The position numbers and the translations under genes were made by a program. Under the pieces are notes generated by a model, which searched no databases, was not told where the DNA came from, and saw only the letters and a list, made by a program, of their open reading frames with translations. A stretch of 64,000 nucleotides of DNA from Tritrichomonas musculus (Eukaryota > Parabasalia > Tritrichomonadida > Tritrichomonadidae), in contig JAPFFF010000009.1 in NCBI GenBank assembly GCA_039105265.1, positions 806,001-870,000 of the forward strand. Reading direction: 5' to 3'. Shown in pieces: positions 53,967 through 63,230 of this stretch; within the stretch, counting starts at the first letter, position 1; every line of letters begins with the position of its first letter.

Positions 53967-54824
53967 TTGATTACTGCTACAGCATCTGACATTTCTTGCC
54001 TATCAGTCTTTGAAGAATACGAAAAGATAAACCCATTAGCCGACATCAAATACCACAGAACGATATATCTATACAAGCTGAGAAGCAATATGCAAGAGCA
54101 AAGAGAGATTATAGCTAAGCAAGTACTAGAAGAGATAAAGAGGTATGATAAGATATTAATTAAGATAGAAGACAAGAATGAATGTGAACGATTAAAGGAG
54201 TGTATCGACAATGAACTTAATAAAGCATTGTACAACTCTGATAAGAAGGAAGTAGAGATAAGTGATGAAGGCAAGTTTGTTAGCACGGAGGACGTTGATA
54301 TAGTTATTGCTACTTCATGTATCCAATCAGGTCAGTCACTGAAGGAAAATCTATTGTCTATATTCATTCAGACCCCATTAGATACCGTATCATCAGTTGA
54401 ACAGTTCGTAGGAAGAAACAGGAACGAGAATTCAACAGCTTATCTATACATGAGGCAAGTAAAGGTACCAGAAGAGAAGTTTACATACAAGGTAGCCAAG
54501 AACAGATATAAGACAAGATTAAACCAATTGAGAGCTAATGTATGGCAATCAATGGACAAAGATTCATGGATAAGATACATGAGCATGATTGGAGAAGTTA
54601 TTGTTGAAGAGACAAACGCTTCGCTCGAGGAAGAAACAAATAAGGATACAATAATGATAAACGAAAATGATTTGAACAGAGAGTTTAATGGCAAGAAACA
54701 GTTATATCAGCACTTTGGGTTTAAAAACGAGAAGGAAGTGCCTGAGGGATATGAAATAAGAAGTAGATATAACAGAGAGAAAGGTAAAATGCAAAGAGTA
54801 TATAATTTAGTTAAGATAGAGTAA
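53967..54824 (+). pseudogene. SF2 DEAH helicase, C-terminal half, cut by MavB
   Basis: This continues the frame of 30370-30910 once MavB and one TAGGCT copy are taken out. It begins at motif III (ITATAS). Then come a YKLRSNMQEQREIIAKQVLE region, motif V (VDIVIATSCIQSGQSLKENL near 54290-54350) and motif VI (EQFVGRNRNE near 54398-54425), followed by a basic C-terminal domain. It has no own start. Motif VI Arg residues are intact, so the gene was probably functional before the insertion. Confidence 0.88.
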
Positions 54825-56120
54825 ACCATTCGATTATCTATTTTTATTTTATGAAGCAATCAACAACATCAACATCTATCAACATTATTAGCATCAACAA
54901 CAACATCAGCATTTATCATTTATCATCAGCATCAGCATCAACAACATTAACCAACAGGCATCATCTATCAACATTATTAATATCAACAACAACAACAACA
55001 ACAACAGCATCTATCAACATTATTTAGCATCAACAACAACATTAATTATTAATATTATCAACAACATTAATCATCAACAACATCTATCATTAACCAACAG
55101 CATCATCCATCACCATTTATCATCAGAATCATCACCATTTATCATTTACTATCAACATTATTTAGCATCAACAACAACATTTATTATTAATATCATCAAC
55201 AACATTAATCATCGACAACAACATTAATATCATCAACATTAATATTAACATTATTTAGCATCAACAACAACATTTATTATTAATATCATCATCATTTACT
55301 ATCAACAACAGAAATAACATCATTTATCAACAACAACAGCAGCAGTATTAACATTATTTAGCATCAACCAAGAGCATCTATCAACCAACATTATTAATAT
55401 CATCATCAACCAACAGCATCATTTACTATCAACAACATTAACCAACAGCATCTATCATTAACAACAATATTAACATTATTTAACATCAACCAACACCATC
55501 ATCTATCAACACCATCACATATCATCAACATCAGTATTAACATTATTAATATCATTCATCAACAACAGCACCAACATCAACTATCAACAGCATCAACAAC
55601 AACTATCAACTATCAACAACAACAACAGCATCTATCATTAACATTATTAATATTATTTAGTATTATCAACAACAACATTAACCAACAACAACACCATCTA
55701 TTAACATCTATCAACAACAGCATTTATCATTATCAACAGTATTAACATCACCATCTATCAACAGCATTTACTATTAACATCTATCATTAACAGCATCTAT
55801 CGACAACATCAACATCAACACCATCTATTAACATTATTAATATCAACAATAACATTATTAATATTATCATCAACAACGGCATTAATAACATCAGTATTAA
55901 CATTATTTAGCATCATTATCAACGGCATCATTATCAACGGCATCATATATCAACAACAACAACAGCATCATCTATCAACATCAATAACAACAGCATCAAC
56001 CAACAACATCAATAACAACAGTAGTATTAACAACAACATCAACGACGGCATCTCTTATTAATATTATTAATATCAACAACAGTATCATTTATCATTTATC
56101 AACAACAGCCAAAAACAATG
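54825..56120. repeat. CAACAT/ATCAAC low-complexity tract of MavC
   Basis: About 1.3 kb of irregular trinucleotide repeats (CAACAACATCAACATC, ATTATTTAGCATCAACAACA and variants). There is no fixed period, no long open frame and strong strand asymmetry (C but very little G on the plus strand). It directly follows the helicase stop. No gene is seen. Confidence 0.85.
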
Positions 56121-59100
56121 TTAAAGTTTAGTTCTCAACACCAATCTATTCGTTCAAATGCAAAAGTAACAATTAATATTTAAATCAAGAAAGTTCAAAA
56201 GTGACAAATCAACATTCCAGTCAATCAGTAATTAGTAATCAACAACAATCGAATCATTAACAACATCCACGTATTTTTCATTTAAAGGTGAAGAGGTGAA
56301 TTGTCACCCGATAAACACCACCTTCTTGTTTTCATTCCCTTCAATTACAACATTAAATAATATTCACAACAAGGTCGTTTCAATCAATTCATTCTATTCA
56401 TTCATTCATTTCTAAATAAGAGGCCAATTTATGTCAATTGCATTAAGGTTAACGGGTTAGATCTAACCCAATTTTTCTAACCTTATTCCAGTCAATTCAT
56501 TTATTCATTCCAGTCAATTCGTTTCATTCAATACCAATAATTAGATTCAATTCACAACAAGAAAGAGTGGGACAATTCATTCTATTCGTTCAATTCATTT
56601 ATTCAATTCATTCTATTCGTTCAATTCATTCATTAAATTCATTCTATTCGTTCAATTCATTCATTAAATTCATTCATTCAATTCGTCCAATAATATTAAA
56701 CCCAGCAATATTGTTCATTCAATAACATCATTCAATCCGTTCACTCGTTTCATTTCGTTCATTCTATTCGTTCACTCAATTCGTTTCATTCATTCGTTCA
56801 AAACCAGCACTCAATTTATATCAATTGCATTAAGGTGAAGAGCACGATGGTTAAATCTAACTCTATTTTTCTAACCTTATTGCTTTCAATTCATTTATTC
56901 ATTTCAGTCAATTCATTTAATTTCTAAATAATCAAATAAGAGGCCAAATGCATTAACTAGAAATATCGATAATTAGGTTCAATACTATCATTCAATTCGT
57001 TCAATAACACTTGCAATAGCATTCACAAAAAGGTCAATTCGTTTACTCAATTCGTTTCATTCAATACCAATAATTAGATTCAATTCACAACAAGAAAGAA
57101 TGGGACATTTCATTTATTCATTTAATTCGTTCACTCGTTTCACTCGTTTCATTCAATTTGTTCAATCCGTTCACTCGTTTCATTCAATTCCATTTCTAAA
57201 TACTAAGGTGAATTGTATTAAAGGTGAACAGGCCTCGCAGCGAGTGCTCGGCACGAGGGTGAATTGTCACTATATTTTTGTCACCTCTGCTTTCATTTAA
57301 ACAACCACTATATGCTCCTAGAAAATGGAGTGAACAGATGACCAATTCAAACAATTTCTAAATAATCAAATAAGAGGCCAATGAGAAATAACATTATTCA
57401 TTCATTCAATAGCAATTGCAATAGCATTCAATTCATTTCTAAATAATCAAATTCTAAGGCCAAATAAGAGGTCAAATGCATTCGTTCGTTTAATTCGTTC
57501 TATTCAATCTATTCGTTCGTTCAAAACCAGCACTCAATTTATGTAAAATGCATTAAGGTTAACAGGTTAGATCTAACCTTATTTTTCTAACCTTTATTGC
57601 TTCCGGTAAATTCATTTATATATTCTCAATAAGGTCATTTCAGTTCGTTTAATAGTGTAGTTAATTTACTTAATACTATCATTCATTCAATTCATTATAT
57701 ACTATCATTCAATTCGTTCAATTCCATTCAATTCGTTTAATAGTATAGTTAATTCGTTCAATATATTCGACATTATTCATTCATTCAAATAAGAGGTCAA
57801 ATGCATTCGTTCGGTCGTTCAATTCAGTTCATTCATTCACAACATGAAACAGAAAATGGAGTGAACAGATTCATTTCGTTCAATTCACAACAGTCAATAC
57901 TATCATTCAATTCGTTTAATAACGCTTACAATAATATTCACAACAAGGTCACTCGTTTCATTCAATAACATCATTCTATTCGTTCAATAACACTTATAAT
58001 AATATCACAAAAAGGTCAATTCGTTCTATTCATTTCAAACAATTCTATTCGTTCGTTCATTCAATTCATTTCACACAACATTCCATTCAATTTGTTCAAT
58101 TCATTCAATAACATTATTCATTTATTCATTTCAAACAACATTTCATTCGTTCGTTTAATTTATTCAACTCTCAACAGCAACATTCGTTCGTTTAATTCAT
58201 TCAATTTGTTCAATAACACTTATAACAATATCACAACAAGGCAGTTTCAATACTATCGTTCCATTCGTTTCATTCGTTCAATCTATTCAGTACTATCATT
58301 CAATTCATTCCATTCAATTTGTTCAATAAGGTCATTTCAGTTCATTAATTTGCTTAATACTATCATTCGTTCGTTCAAAACAAGCACTCAATTTATGTAA
58401 AATGCATTAACGAGAAATAACATTATTCATTCATTCCAGTCAATTCGATTCTATTCATTTCAAACATCATTCGTTCATTTGTTAGTATAGTTAATTCCAT
58501 TCATTCAATTCATTCGTTCAATCTATTCAATACTATCATTCAATTCGTTCAATCTATTTGTTCGTTCAAAACCAGCACTCAATTTATGTAAAATGCATTA
58601 AAGGTTAGCAGGTTAGATTTAACCCTATTTTTCTAACCTTATTGCTTCCAGCCAATTCAGTTCGTTTAATAGTGTAGTTAATTTGTTCAATAACACTTAC
58701 AATAATATCACAACAAGAAAGAGTGGGACAATTCAACATCATTTATTCAATTCCATTTCTAAATACTAAGGTGAATTGTATTAAAGGTGAGCAGGTGAAT
58801 TGTCACTATATTTTTGTCACCTCTACTTTCGATCAACAGCAACAACATGAAACAGAGAAATATAGACCAATCAATTCCATTCAATTCATTCACTCAATTT
58901 ATTCATTCAATTCCAGTCAATTCATTCAATTTGTTCAATAAGGTCATTTCAGTTCATTAATTTGCTTAATACTATCATTCAATTCGATTCTATTCAATTT
59001 GTTTATTCGTTTCATTCGTTCAATTCATTCGATTTGTTCAATAACACTTATAATAATTCATGTCAAATACAGGTGACGAAAATCGGGTGAGAATTCACCT

Positions 59101-59441
59101 CTTCACCCTGACTATATTTTTCAAATAAGAGGCCAATTCATTCAACATTATCATTCATTTCATTCATTCGTTCAAGTACTAAGGTTAATTCACGTTCAAA
59201 CCGAGACCTTAATAATCAATAATGCTTCTGTTCCTTGTTCTTAGATAATGTAATGAACAGGTCAAATACAGGCCAAATGAGAGACCAATTAACTACAACA
59301 AGAAAGATGCAATAATGTTCCTTGTTCCTAGATGTTCCCGGATAAATCGTTTCCTAAAAAATGGAGCGGACAGATGACAGATGACAGAACATAAACATCT
59401 TTTTTTAATATTATTCCAGCGAAGACAAAAATAATATATTA
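56121..59441. repeat. ATTCATTCAATTCGTTCA low-complexity arm with dispersed palindromes
   Basis: About 3.3 kb of TTCATTCAATTCGTT-type repeats on the plus strand. Interspersed are recurring blocks: AAACCAGCACTCAATTTATG, TCTAAATAAGAGGCCAA, ACAACAAGAAAGAGTGGGAC and two hairpin types. Type 1 (GGTTA-A-C-[AG]-GGTTAGATCTAACC...TTTTTCTAACC) occurs at 56447, 57556 and 58604, with a variant near 56850. Type 2 (GGTGAATTGT...GGTGAATTGTCAC...TTTTTGTCACC) occurs at 57206 and 58769, with relatives at 56285 and 59071. No credible gene. Confidence 0.8.
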
Positions 59442-59714
59442 TTAGATCAACTCATTCATAACTTCATTTAATACACCAAGGCACTTATCATTAACTGAAT
59501 CCTTCTTGTCTACGATTAATATTAAATTACCATTCCTTTTAGTAAACTTGTATCCAGTTATCTTAATCTGATTATTAAGTTCCTTAGTATTAAATTGATT
59601 ACAGTAAGAATTATTCTTTATAAGCTTCCTTAATGGTTTAATCTCATCTCTCTTAGCTAGCTCACTTATGAAGTTAAACAAAATTTCTTTTTCACTAATA
59701 TCATAAATATTCAT
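59442..59714 (-). CDS. Small CN-x-x-NT-x-ELN family protein of MavC, 90 aa
   Basis: ILFNFISELAKRDEIKPLRK, then LIKNNSYCNQFNTKELNNQI, then GYKFTKRNGNLILIV: the same order of two helices, the Cys-Asn/NT-EL signature and the G-x-KF-x-[KR]-R-x-G-x strand pair as the mini-Maverick genes at 24677 and 25282. The C-terminal helix is unique. Function unknown. It links the mini-Maverick with MavC by gene content. The ATG follows a T-rich tract. Confidence 0.62.
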   Translation of the reverse strand: MNIYDISEKEILFNFISELAKRDEIKPLRKLIKNNSYCNQFNTKELNNQIKITGYKFTKRNGNLILIVDKKDSVNDKCLGVLNEVMNELI

Positions 59715-59747
59715 TTAAATATAAACAAAAATAATAACAAAGATTGT

Positions 59748-59945
59748 TTACTTATTAATCATATCAGCAAAGACTTTATTTCTCCTCATCATCTTAGGCA
59801 TCGGTTCGTAATAAACTATATCAACATCATCGCTCGAGTCTTCTTCTTTATTCTGTTTAATTACCTCGTTTATTAATTCTTTAATAAGTTTCTTGTGCTC
59901 CTTTCGTTCTCTTTCTTTCTTTAAGTACTCATTTATATTTTGCAT
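59748..59945 (-). CDS. Short protein resembling the C-terminus of the MavA 15506 protein, 65 aa
   Basis: A basic helix (LKKERERKEHKKLIKELINE) is followed by an acidic patch (KEEDSSDDVDIVYYEPMPKM) and MRRNKVFADMINK. MavA has the same order in its last 75 residues, ending RRRRNNIFSDMI. It may be a shortened homologue or a truncated gene; an ATG and a T tract are present at the start, so it could be expressed. It is the last Maverick gene seen in MavC. Confidence 0.5.
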   Translation of the reverse strand: MQNINEYLKKERERKEHKKLIKELINEVIKQNKEEDSSDDVDIVYYEPMPKMMRRNKVFADMINK

Positions 59946-60152
59946 TTTTTTTTTTTTTTTTTTGGATAAATAATCATAATAGGAAAACTTAACATTAATT
60001 ATGCTATTTGTTGGGTTTAGAATAAAGTAATAAATGTAATATTATAATATTATAAAAAATTGAAATTGAATTTATTTCAGCTTTTTCAGAGGAAAATTTT
60101 CCTTAAAGTTTGAATCAGATATTGAAAATTAATCAAGAAATCAAAATTTTTA

Positions 60153-60488
60153 ATGCAAAAAATTACCAGTTTGTGGAACCTACTTTTTGAGCTTCGCTCA
60201 AAAAGTAGGTTCGACAAACTGGAATTCTTTTCAAATTCACTTTTTGATTGTTATCCTTTCCATATCTGTAGTTTATGGAGCTACTGTTCAAAAGAAGCTG
60301 ATATATGCTTAATGAACTTCGGTGTTAATCACGCGACATCATCAGAAGCAACACAAATTGATTTTTTTGGTATTTTAGTAAACAATATTTTTCTAATTTT
60401 TTTTTTGTCCTTTTCATTTTTTATTTTTTCTCAAAAAGTAGAGGCCATAAACTACAAGAAAATGGAAAGAATAATTGAAAAAAATTAA
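60153..60488 (+). CDS. Doubtful short protein with one C-terminal membrane helix, 111 aa
   Basis: The first 25 codons lie within the hairpin sequence and are therefore suspicious. The second half has a polar Cys-containing segment (WSYCSKEADICLMNFGVNHA) followed by a strong hydrophobic helix (ILVNNIFLIFFLSFSFFIFS) and a basic tail, which looks like the C-terminus of a membrane protein. It may be a gene remnant to which the hairpin repeat was added. No family is recognised. Confidence 0.25.
   Translation: MQKITSLWNLLFELRSKSRFDKLEFFSNSLFDCYPFHICSLWSYCSKEADICLMNFGVNHATSSEATQIDFFGILVNNIFLIFFLSFSFFIFSQKVEAINYKKMERIIEKN
60166..60222. repeat. 57-nt near-perfect inverted repeat (hairpin)
   Basis: The arms CCAGTTTGT..AACCTACTTTTTGAGC and GCTCAAAAAGTAGGTT..ACAAACTGG pair with a 3-nt TTC loop and a single internal mismatch pair (GG versus CG). 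No Maverick-type ends. It could be a foldback repeat or a structured transcript region. Confidence 0.75.
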
Positions 60489-61110
60489 TATTTATTATTA
60501 TAAATTAAATAAATAATTAAAGAAAAATAATCAGGTAATACATAAACACTTCACTTGAATGGTGGGTAATTACACTACCAGAAAAAAACGGGTCGGGACC
60601 ATTTTTTTATGTTCTCGCTGCACTCGTTATTCGAATAACCTAATATAAAAAGTTGGTTTCAATCGCTTTTTTTTACATTATTTGAACTCATATTATTATC
60701 AATTTATTTATTTTAGTTTTATTTGCTTTAAATCATTCAATATATTATGATTGGGTTTTTCAAATATTTAAATTCTCAAAAAATTGAAATGAAGTAGGAT
60801 TATAATTGAAATTTGAGGACAACTGTTTTTTTATAAGAAATTTTATTTTGAATTTTGAATTGATAATTGAAAATTCATAATTTATATAAGATTTTCAAAG
60901 ATATTCAAATTTCCTAATAATTTATCATGGGAAAATCAAAATAATGTGTTTAAATTTATTATTATTATTTTATAATATTAATAATAAAAATATATAATGA
61001 ATATTATACCGAATCCAACTAAATTTATCAATATAAGTTAATATTTTTATAACTCGGAACTTTTTTATTATTATTCAAAAAATATCTTATTTCAATTTGA
61101 TTGAATATAT

Positions 61111-61117
61111 TCATTTT
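61111..61117 (+). promoter_or_regulatory. Initiator (Inr)-like motif of the TBC gene
   Basis: TCATTTT, matching the trichomonad initiator TCA-Py-T-W, lies 20 bp upstream of the ATG at 61131. It lies downstream of the only longer start (a TTG at 61101), so a transcript starting here can only use the ATG. Confidence 0.55.
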
Positions 61118-61130
61118 AAAGTTTTGTAAA

Positions 61131-62969
61131 ATGACATTCAAACATGGTTTTGGACATAATATTAATAACCCCAAACATCGTTTATCATCTAGTATAGATC
61201 TTGATCCTGATCCTGATCCTGAATTCAACCAAACCAATTTTAATAATTCCCCCTTTTCAACAGCTAATTGCAATTTTCATACGTACTCAGTGCCTCTATC
61301 TTCAAATAAAAATCAAGCCAAGGGAACGAGGAAAAGAAGTAACAGCAAAATTATTTGTAAAAATAAACCTCATCAAGAAGTAAACGTTAAATTACAGTCA
61401 TTTAATACATCATTCTCATTACCAGATGAAAACGATTTATTAGACGACCAAAGTTCTGATTCAGATTTTCAGAGAGAAGAATTTAATCTGAATGGCGATC
61501 ATAATAGTGAAACAACTAAAAACAACCCAACTCTGGACAAAGGAAAAAAATTAGATGAGCAAATAGATAACAATGGTGCTTTAAATGATTCAGCTTGCCA
61601 AAAAAAATGGAAAAAGATTTTTTCAAAAATGTTTTTTTATGACAATAAAGAAAGTAACATAAAAAAATTAGATTATAATAAAACAGAAAACCATGGTGCT
61701 GATGATTTCCATAATCCAAAAGAATTATATGTTTTAATGAACAAAAAAGAAACAAAAAAATTGATGAAAATGAGAAGCAATTCAAAATATCATAAACGTG
61801 ATACATTAAGTGTCTTAGCAAGCACAAAAGGAAATATTGTTAAAAAATTCAAAAATAATGTTTTTCACGGGGTCCCTGATTCACTTCGTGGAACTGTTTG
61901 GCAAACAATTATCGATCCTTTTCACTCATTTTGCATCAAATTGAAGCCCGAAGTAGCATCGTTAATAAACTCTCAGCTCAATATTAATTCAATAGAAAAC
62001 ACATCTTCTAACACAGCTGAAAAAAAGATTGATCGAAATGGGGAATTTAGTTGTCAAATAAATGATTTCTCTGTAAATGAAGATAAAAATGGTAGGTCTT
62101 TTGAAAATAATATTGAATCAATAGATAACAGCAATTCAAATACATTACAATCAACTTTTAAACAGAATCCACATCAAAATTTAGATAGTAATACTAATGA
62201 CAGTTCTCGCTCAATTGAGTATGTTAAAGTTAACTTACATACAAATCAAAATCTCGTTCATTTTTTTGCTAGCCGTGCTAAACCAAATATTATTAAATCG
62301 ATTGAAGGTGATGTTGGCAGAACTCTTGTTCAATTCAAGAAAATGCGAAATCCACTTACACAACTCTCATTGAAAAACTGTCTTGCTGCTTATTCTGTTG
62401 TTGATTGCGAACTTGGATATACCCAAGGGATGGGCTTTATTGCAGCGATTCTTCTGTTATATATGGATGAAAATTCATCATTTAATTGCTTTTGCAATTT
62501 AATGCTTTCAAAGCGTTTTGGCTTTCGTAGTTTATTTGTTAATGGATTCCCTCGCATCCAAATGATGAATAAAGTATGGTGTGTTGCACTACAAAGTTAT
62601 TTTCCTCATATCGAAAGAAAGCTTGCTCAATCTAATATTGAACCAATTGTTTACACTTTTGGCTGGTGGATTGCGAATTTTCTGAATTTTCCTCTACCAG
62701 ATGATATCCTTCTTTTACTATTTGATAGATACCTTCTTTTCGGATCGATGAGTCTAATTTCTTTTGGCTTGACCATTTTTGGCGTCTGTAAAGAATATCT
62801 TGAAAAATCCTCTATAGATGAAATGATTTCATTGCTCCAGATGCCAAGCAATTTCCCAAAGATGCTTGACTCTAAAGAAGTGATCTTTCAATGGAACAAC
62901 AATTTTTGGATCTCTAAGAAAAATTATGCAAAATTGTTGAAAAAGGCTAATGTTTCTTTTTTACCTTAG
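61131..62969 (+). CDS. TBC-domain Rab GTPase-activating protein, 612 aa
   Basis: Accelerates GTP hydrolysis by Rab GTPases in membrane traffic. The N-terminal 230 residues are Asn/Ser/Lys-rich and disordered. The TBC domain starts near 243 (VFHGVPDSLRGTVWQTIIDP). It contains the Arg-finger motif IEGDVGRT (I-x-x-D-x-x-R, Arg near 390) and the Gln-finger motif YTQGMGF (near 428), then VYTFGWWIANFLNFPLPDDI near 506 and a final helix block. Both catalytic fingers are intact. A roughly 100-residue Asn/Ser-rich insert separates the first TBC helix from the Arg finger. It is an intronless host gene. Confidence 0.92.
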   Translation: MTFKHGFGHNINNPKHRLSSSIDLDPDPDPEFNQTNFNNSPFSTANCNFHTYSVPLSSNKNQAKGTRKRSNSKIICKNKPHQEVNVKLQSFNTSFSLPDENDLLDDQSSDSDFQREEFNLNGDHNSETTKNNPTLDKGKKLDEQIDNNGALNDSACQKKWKKIFSKMFFYDNKESNIKKLDYNKTENHGADDFHNPKELYVLMNKKETKKLMKMRSNSKYHKRDTLSVLASTKGNIVKKFKNNVFHGVPDSLRGTVWQTIIDPFHSFCIKLKPEVASLINSQLNINSIENTSSNTAEKKIDRNGEFSCQINDFSVNEDKNGRSFENNIESIDNSNSNTLQSTFKQNPHQNLDSNTNDSSRSIEYVKVNLHTNQNLVHFFASRAKPNIIKSIEGDVGRTLVQFKKMRNPLTQLSLKNCLAAYSVVDCELGYTQGMGFIAAILLLYMDENSSFNCFCNLMLSKRFGFRSLFVNGFPRIQMMNKVWCVALQSYFPHIERKLAQSNIEPIVYTFGWWIANFLNFPLPDDILLLLFDRYLLFGSMSLISFGLTIFGVCKEYLEKSSIDEMISLLQMPSNFPKMLDSKEVIFQWNNNFWISKKNYAKLLKKANVSFLP

Positions 62970-63124
62970 TTTTTGTGTTTATATTATATGTATTTAATAA
63001 ACATCTATCCTATCATTAGATTAACTTCTAGCATTCAATTTCTTTTCATTTAAGATCGTGAAAATAAATAAGATCTATTCATAAGATGAAGTGTGAAAAA
63101 TCTTTAAATGAAAAAGAATACATA

Positions 63125-63198
63125 GCCTTCGTAGCTCAACCGGCTAGAGCATAAGACTCTTAATCTTGGGGTTGCGGGTTCGAGTCCCGCCGGAGGCT
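63125..63198 (+). tRNA. tRNA-Lys (CUU)
   Basis: A complete cloverleaf: acceptor GCCTTCG/CGGAGGC (one G-U pair), D arm GCTC...GAGC, anticodon stem TAAGA/TCTTG with loop CTCTTAA (anticodon CTT), five-base variable loop, T arm GCGGG-TTCGAGT-CCCGC. The A box (TAGCTCAACCGG) and B box (GGTTCGAGTCC) are canonical, and a T run for Pol III termination follows from 63203. Residue 73 would be U, which is unusual. No intron, and CCA is not encoded. Confidence 0.95.
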
Positions 63199-63202
63199 AA
63201 TG

Positions 63203-63215
63203 TTTTTTTTTTTTT
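63203..63215 (+). terminator. Pol III terminator T run behind tRNA-Lys
   Basis: An uninterrupted run of 13 T begins five bases after the tRNA 3' end, the standard Pol III stop signal. It ends only 16 bp before the start of the next protein gene. Confidence 0.8.
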
Positions 63216-63230
63216 ATAGTATTTTCAAGA

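Larger units (their letters stand above)
30096..59963. mobile_element. MavC, Maverick of the MavA terminus family, interrupted by MavB
   Basis: The left end AGTATAGGCGGTGTTTCGTA at 30096 matches the MavA right end. Inside follow a non-coding 270-bp lead, a DEAH helicase gene (split), a long palindrome-rich low-complexity arm and two small genes, one of which resembles the MavA 15506 protein. I see no matching right terminus. The last supported Maverick gene ends at 59945, and a T-run at 59946-59963 is taken as a provisional border. Without MavB it would be about 6.8 kb, so MavC is a truncated or derivative element. Confidence 0.6.
59964..61130. other. Host intergenic region right of MavC
   Basis: AT-rich, with a 57-nt near-perfect hairpin at 60166-60222 and one doubtful short frame (60153-60488, ending in a hydrophobic helix) which starts inside the hairpin. 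Near the right end TTCATTTTAAAG (61111-61117 TCATTTT) is a good trichomonad initiator just 14-20 bp before the TBC gene ATG. Confidence 0.5.

Noticed and set aside
54841-55020. Thr/Ser/Asn-rich short frame after the helicase
   Set aside because: It is part of the CAACATCAAC low-complexity tract, short, and not maintained.
57206-59110. CRISPR-like array in the 56-59 kb repeat region
   Set aside because: Repeat blocks are irregularly spaced, vary in sequence and orientation type, spacers are themselves low complexity, and the setting is eukaryotic.
61101-61130. Longer TBC protein starting at TTG 61101
   Set aside because: An initiator-like TCATTTT lies at 61111-61117, downstream of that codon, and an ATG follows at 61131.
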